Shown: one piece after another, positions 60,416 to 64,000 of the stretch
How the letters are laid out: each line of letters begins with the position of its first letter
Position numbering within the stretch: the first letter of the stretch is position 1
NCBI GenBank assembly: GCA_964370115.1
Contig: CAYJIA010000007.1
Coordinates: 7,869 to 71,868 of the forward strand
Length of the DNA stretch: 64,000 bases
Direction of reading: 5' to 3'
Source: SIG603 sp964370115
GTDB lineage: Bacteria; Bacillota; Clostridia; Oscillospirales; Acutalibacteraceae
Notes under the pieces: model-generated
Seen by the model: the letters and a program-made list of their open reading frames with translations, nothing else
The model's database searches: none
What the model was told of the DNA's origin: nothing
Made by a program: the position numbers and the translations under genes

Positions 60416-61608
60416 TATTTCCTCTTAAAAACGCCATTTGACATATTAAACCCACATTTTCTTATTTTTGGGGAAGATAGGGCGTAGATGTCGTCGCTTT
60501 TACATTCTAGTTCATACATTTTGCGTGCTTTTGCACTTAAGTTCTTTATATCGCTTGCCTTTCCGATTATAGGTAGTTTTGGCTTAGCTTTTTTCAAAAT
60601 CTCACTGCCGTTTTTGCTCATGGCTAAAATTTTGATATATGTGGGACTGCACATAGTTTTGTCTATACCTAAAAACGCATGCAAAACTATGCGTCTAATC
60701 CTTGCATGGGAATAGCGCTTGCTTTTTACTGTATCGTATAATTCATCGAGTGTTTTAGCGGTTCTTACCGATTTGTAAAGTTTGTTTTCAAGCCCTTCAC
60801 TTATGTCAAAAAGTTTTCCGAATTCAGGTTTTGTCATGCTTCTAAGCTTGCAAAGTATTGCTGTTTCCAAATTTGAGATAGAGCAAGGGGCATGGCCTTT
60901 TGATATAAGTTCATAAAATTCATCAAAGGTGTGAGGAGGAAGAACTGCCATTAAATCATCAAAATTATCACCACCTGCAATTTTTCTCCTAATATCCATA
61001 GCAGAAGTGAAACCGCTGTCGCAGGCTTCGTCGTGTTTTGCGCCTAGGCGCTTTATTGTTGTAGGTTTGATTTTCGATTTTGTTATGCTAAGGGCGTTAA
61101 TATATTCAACTCCAAGTATATTGTTAGAGCCAGAAAGCTCGCCTTGATACTTGTCACCCATTATATGCGCCACGGCTTTTTCTCGCGCTGTTGCAAAACT
61201 TATTCCATCGTCTAAATAAACCTTTATGGTATCTTTAAATTTTTCGGATAAAATTACATCAGAAATAGTAATTAGATTTTCAATACTTCCGCATTCACTG
61301 CCAAAGCATAGGCTGTCCACACAGCCCAAGGCATTTAAAATTTTTACAGAGCCCAAAGAAAAATTCTGTGCTGTAGAAGTCGATACCCCTACGGGAAGCT
61401 CCAAAACCAAATCTGCTCCACTTAAAACAGCAAGTTTCGCCCTTGCCCACTTATCGATAATAGCGACTTCGCCACGCTGAACAAAGTTGCCACTCATGAC
61501 ACAAACGACAAAATTATCTCTCTTCATTTGTCTAATTATATAGTCATGACCTTTATGTAATGGGTTGAATTCACAAATTATTCCTGAAATTTTATTTTCT
61601 TTGCTCAT
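60415..61608 (-). CDS. tmcAL: tRNA(Met) cytidine acetate ligase TmcAL (YlbM)
   Basis: Acetylates the wobble cytidine of elongator tRNA-Met using acetate and ATP. The 397-residue nucleotidyltransferase-like protein has GIICEFNPLHKGHDYIIRQMKR, CVMSGNFVQRGEVAIIDKWARAKLAVLSGADLVLELP and AQNFSLGSVKILNALGCVDSLCFGSECG, all diagnostic. It is divergent from ackA, a natural partner since ackA handles the acetate pool, although coordination is inference. It has a predicted promoter at 61681-61653. Confidence 0.93.
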   Translation of the reverse strand: MSKENKISGIICEFNPLHKGHDYIIRQMKRDNFVVCVMSGNFVQRGEVAIIDKWARAKLAVLSGADLVLELPVGVSTSTAQNFSLGSVKILNALGCVDSLCFGSECGSIENLITISDVILSEKFKDTIKVYLDDGISFATAREKAVAHIMGDKYQGELSGSNNILGVEYINALSITKSKIKPTTIKRLGAKHDEACDSGFTSAMDIRRKIAGGDNFDDLMAVLPPHTFDEFYELISKGHAPCSISNLETAILCKLRSMTKPEFGKLFDISEGLENKLYKSVRTAKTLDELYDTVKSKRYSHARIRRIVLHAFLGIDKTMCSPTYIKILAMSKNGSEILKKAKPKLPIIGKASDIKNLSAKARKMYELECKSDDIYALSSPKIRKCGFNMSNGVFKRK

Positions 61609-61652
61609 TTTATGTAAAACTCCTTGAATTTATTTTTATTTTGTACTATTAT

Positions 61653-61681
61653 AGTATACAGTATTGTAAAAGAAGATACAA
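61653..61681 (-). promoter_or_regulatory. Promoter of tmcAL
   Basis: On the minus strand TTGTAT (61681-61676), 17-bp spacer, TATACT (61658-61653). The 19-bp palindrome at 61673-61691 covers the -35. Confidence 0.6.
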
Positions 61682-61691
61682 CTTGTATCTT
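61673..61691. promoter_or_regulatory. Perfect 19-bp palindrome between tmcAL and ackA
   Basis: AAGATACAA-C-TTGTATCTT, 9-bp arms around a central C. It overlaps the tmcAL -35 and ends 5 bp before a TATAAT (61696-61701) that could serve ackA. No T-run follows. Confidence 0.55.
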
Positions 61692-61717
61692 AAAATATAA
61701 TTTTGGGAGGACAATAC

Positions 61718-62926
61718 ATGAAAGTTCTAATTATCAACGCTGGTAGTTCATCACTTAAATATCAGCTAATTGACATGGAAACAGAAACCATGCTTGCAAA
61801 AGGAAACTGTGAAAAAATCGGACAAGAAATGGGAATTTTTGGCCACAAAACTGCGGATGGCAGAGACAAGTGGTATGAAGTTACTATGAGAGACCACGAA
61901 GAGGCATTCGCACAAGTCAAAAACGCTCTTATTCATCCATCTGTAGGAGTTATTAACAATTTGTCAGAAGTAACCGCTATTGGACATAGAGTAGTTCAAG
62001 GTGGTGCTTTATTTAGTAAATCGGTTTTAATTGATGAAAATGTTTTAAACGGCATAGAGAGCCTAAACCCACTTGCGCCACTTCACAACCCTGCACATGT
62101 ACAAGGTATTAAGGCATGTATTCAAGCTTTTGGTAAAGATTTACCACAAATTGCGGTTTTTGACACTGCGTTCCACTCATCAATGCCTGATAAATCATAT
62201 ATGTTTGCTATTCCTTATGAGTATTATGAGAAATATCAAATAAGAAGATACGGTTTCCACGGCACATCTCACAGATATGTAAGTGAGCGATGTTCTGAAA
62301 TCATGGGCAGAAAAGACTTGAAAATTATTTCATGTCATATAGGTAACGGTTCATCTATAACAGCCATCCAAAACGGCAAAGTGTTAGACACAAGCATGGG
62401 TCTAACACCACTTGACGGTTTTATGATGGGAACAAGAACCGGTACCCTTGACCCTTCAGTTGTTACATTTATTGCGGAAAAAGAAGGACTATCACCACAA
62501 GAGCTTTCAGATTTATTTAACAAAAAATCAGGTCTTCTAGGTGTTTCTGGCGTTTCAAGTGACGATAGAGATGTTACAAAAGCCGAGAGAGAAGGAAACC
62601 CAAGAGCTATACTTGCACATAAAATGCTTGTATATCAAATTCAAAAATTCATCGGTAGCTACATAGCAGCAATGAACGGTGTAGACGCTATTATATTCAC
62701 AGCCGGACTTGGCGAAAACCAAGCTTTCTTAAGAGAGAGAATTTTAAGAGATTTAACTTGGCTTGGAATTGAGCTAGATAACGACGAAAATGAAAAAGCA
62801 AGAGGAAGAGAAGGCGAAATCACTACATTTGACAGCAAAGTTAAAGCATTTGTTATTCCTACAAATGAAGAGCTTGTTATCGGTAGAGATACAAAAGCAC
62901 TTGTTGAAAGCCTAAAAAGTCTATAA
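61718..62926 (+). CDS. ackA: Acetate kinase
   Basis: Converts acetyl phosphate and ADP to acetate and ATP, the energy-yielding step of acetate fermentation. The 402-residue protein has LIINAGSSSLKYQL at the N-terminus, HRVVQGG, FDTAFHSSMP, RYGFHGTSHRYV, SCHIGNGSSITAI and MMGTRTGTLDPSVV. The ATG at 61718 has GGGAGGAC just upstream and starts at the usual position. pta is not next to it. A terminator follows. Confidence 0.97.
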   Translation: MKVLIINAGSSSLKYQLIDMETETMLAKGNCEKIGQEMGIFGHKTADGRDKWYEVTMRDHEEAFAQVKNALIHPSVGVINNLSEVTAIGHRVVQGGALFSKSVLIDENVLNGIESLNPLAPLHNPAHVQGIKACIQAFGKDLPQIAVFDTAFHSSMPDKSYMFAIPYEYYEKYQIRRYGFHGTSHRYVSERCSEIMGRKDLKIISCHIGNGSSITAIQNGKVLDTSMGLTPLDGFMMGTRTGTLDPSVVTFIAEKEGLSPQELSDLFNKKSGLLGVSGVSSDDRDVTKAEREGNPRAILAHKMLVYQIQKFIGSYIAAMNGVDAIIFTAGLGENQAFLRERILRDLTWLGIELDNDENEKARGREGEITTFDSKVKAFVIPTNEELVIGRDTKALVESLKSL

Positions 62927-62933
62927 TTATTTT

Positions 62934-62968
62934 AAACCTCGGTCTATTATTAGGCTGAGGTTTCTTTT
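62934..62968 (+). terminator. Intrinsic terminator after ackA
   Basis: AAACCTC (62934-62940) pairs with GAGGTTT (62957-62963), followed by CTTTTA. Confidence 0.75.
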
Positions 62969-62969
62969 A

Positions 62970-62998
62970 TTGACATATGTTTTTATTTATGGTAGTAT
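62970..62998 (+). promoter_or_regulatory. Promoter of the lipoprotein gene
   Basis: Perfect TTGACA (62970-62975), 17-bp spacer, TAGTAT (62993-62998), directly after the ackA terminator. Confidence 0.65.
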
Positions 62999-63041
62999 AA
63001 CAGGGTTGTTTTTTAAAACTAGATTAAAAGGAGTTAAATTT

Positions 63042-63869
63042 ATGAAAAAAATTATACTAGCCATACTGCTTGTAATGTCAGTTCTTTTAGTTGCATGTAG
63101 TACAGCACCAGCTAACACTTCATCAGAGGAGAGTAGCTCATCTGAGGAGAGCAGTTCATCACAAGAAGAGAGTGTATCAGAAGAGGAAAGCTCATCTGAA
63201 GAAGAAATAGAAGATACACAGGAGTCTACATCTACACCTGAGGAGACAGAGGGAGAGCCTGTAGGCGATTTAGGTATTGATGTATCGACGGCAATTGAAG
63301 GTGCGAATACAAGCGCCATGGAGCCTGCTGCCCTTGGGCAATGGGTTAAAACAGCACGTTATGCAACAGAAGATGACACTTACCACACTATTTATGTAAG
63401 GGTTAACAGTGTTACAACTCAAACTGAAGATGATGCATACGTACAAGAAGCGATTGCAACACATAACTCTGTAAGCTATGACTATGCACAGTTTACTGTG
63501 GAAGATTTAAATTTACCAACAGACGTTGAAGTTTGCGTTTTAGATTATGATGTATATGTTCCAGCAGAATTCCCACAACCTGAGTACGGAATATCTACTA
63601 TTGATATGAGCTTTGGTGCAAGCAATATTGAAGGCGGTGGAATACCATCAGCAGATGGCACTAGCACATATATTGGCATGGGTAATGCAGATGATTTAGC
63701 GCTTTTGGAAGATGCAACATATTATGCAGGAAACATTTATCCACAAAGAAGCTACTTTGCAATGGTAAAAGGTTTTGAAAGTTATGCTTTAAATTACATT
63801 TCATACCCTGATATGACTACTGACACAATGGAAACTGAGTATATAGAGGTATTCCACGCTGCAAACTAA
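63042..63869 (+). CDS. Secreted lipoprotein of unknown function with Ser/Glu-rich linker
   Basis: About 275 residues. The signal peptide ends in a lipobox LLVAC with lipid-modified Cys at residue 19. A Ser/Glu-rich spacer of roughly 40 residues (about 27-68) follows, then a domain of about 200 residues (LGQWVKTARYATEDDTYHTIYVRVNSV...YVPAEFPQPEYGI...). That domain looks like a soluble beta-rich cell-surface domain. I do not recognise the family. The ATG at 63042 has AAAAGGAG upstream, unlike the longer frame to 62970. Own promoter and terminator. Confidence 0.75.
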   Translation: MKKIILAILLVMSVLLVACSTAPANTSSEESSSSEESSSSQEESVSEEESSSEEEIEDTQESTSTPEETEGEPVGDLGIDVSTAIEGANTSAMEPAALGQWVKTARYATEDDTYHTIYVRVNSVTTQTEDDAYVQEAIATHNSVSYDYAQFTVEDLNLPTDVEVCVLDYDVYVPAEFPQPEYGISTIDMSFGASNIEGGGIPSADGTSTYIGMGNADDLALLEDATYYAGNIYPQRSYFAMVKGFESYALNYISYPDMTTDTMETEYIEVFHAAN

Positions 63870-63875
63870 ATATTT

Positions 63876-63906
63876 AAAAGTGCTTGCAAATTGCAGGCAC
63901 TTTTTT
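63876..63906 (+). terminator. Intrinsic terminator after the lipoprotein gene
   Basis: AAAAGTGCTTGCAA (63876-63889) pairs with TTGCAGGCACTTTT (63891-63904) with one T.G wobble, followed by TT. Confidence 0.88.
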
Positions 63907-63907
63907 C

Positions 63908-63936
63908 TTGACCTAATATTAGTTTTTATGTATAAT
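63908..63936 (+). promoter_or_regulatory. Promoter of the tRNA gene
   Basis: TTGACC (63908-63913), 17-bp spacer, TATAAT (63931-63936), 10 bp before the tRNA. Confidence 0.8.
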
Positions 63937-63946
63937 ATAGAAAATT

Positions 63947-64000
63947 GCTTGTGTAGCACAGCTGGCAGTGCAGCTCATTCGTAATGAGCAGGTCGTCCGT
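63947..64000 (+). tRNA. tRNA-Thr (anticodon CGT), cut by the window end
   Basis: Acceptor GCTTGTG, D-stem GCAC/GTGC around AGCTGGCA, anticodon stem GCTCA/TGAGC enclosing loop TTCGTAA with anticodon CGT (63980-63982), variable loop AGGTC and the beginning of the T-arm. The 3' part lies outside the window. Reads ACG threonine codons. Confidence 0.9.

Overview
The window is a low-GC chromosomal segment of a motile, probably endospore-forming Clostridia-type Firmicute. The evidence is AT-rich DNA with SigA-type promoters, frequent GTG/TTG starts with strong AGGAGG ribosome binding sites, a yunB sporulation gene, a B. subtilis-like flagellar gene order (fliM-fliY-cheY-fliO-fliP-fliQ-fliR-flhB-flhA), and the chemotaxis set CheC/CheD/CheV. 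I cannot place it to genus. No transposase, integrase, phage or CRISPR array is visible.

Layout. 1-4.6 kb: rpsF-ssb-rpsR, a TIM-barrel amidohydrolase, and on the opposite strand a dnaD-dnaC-like helicase-loading pair. 4.8-8.5 kb: a very large secreted SH3/GH24 muramidase and a small CmpB-type membrane protein. 8.6-15.3 kb: one tightly packed operon, galE-maf-yunB-ligA-galK plus a polytopic membrane protein. 15.3-15.7 kb: RNase P RNA. 15.7-24.5 kb (minus strand): late flagellar operon flgM-flgN-flgK-flgL-DUF6470-fliT-like-fliD-fliS, then a terminator-like hairpin and flgB-flgC. 25.0-48.6 kb (plus strand): the main fla/che operon from fliE to cheD, including motAB and the sigma-28 gene. 48.7-57.7 kb: PilZ protein, ParA-ComFB pair, cheR-cheW-cheA, a FliK-like/FlhB-C-like pair with a VanY-like protein, and cheV. 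57.8-60.3 kb: a three-gene ABC-2 exporter. 60.4-64 kb: tmcAL, ackA, a lipoprotein gene and the first part of a tRNA-Thr.

How it works together. The window holds nearly everything for rod, hook, MS-ring, export gate, C-ring, stator, cap, hook-junction, sigma-28/FlgM checkpoint and chemotaxis signalling. It has no flagellin, FliW, CsrA, FlhF, FlhG or CheB. The ParA-ComFB pair next to a PilZ protein lies near where FlhF/FlhG would be expected in relatives and is a candidate for positioning or cyclic-dinucleotide control.

The most unusual signals are: a perfect 15-bp hairpin that puts the yunB Shine-Dalgarno in its loop and the start codon in its stem; a two-copy structured intergenic repeat with compensatory stem changes, one copy supplying the stop codon of a gene; mutually exclusive hairpins between flgE and flbD; a perfect FNR-type box in front of the ABC exporter; a VanY-like protein that has lost catalytic residues; and an SH3-like domain inserted inside a GH24 muramidase. 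All calls are from reading the sequence; no database search was run.
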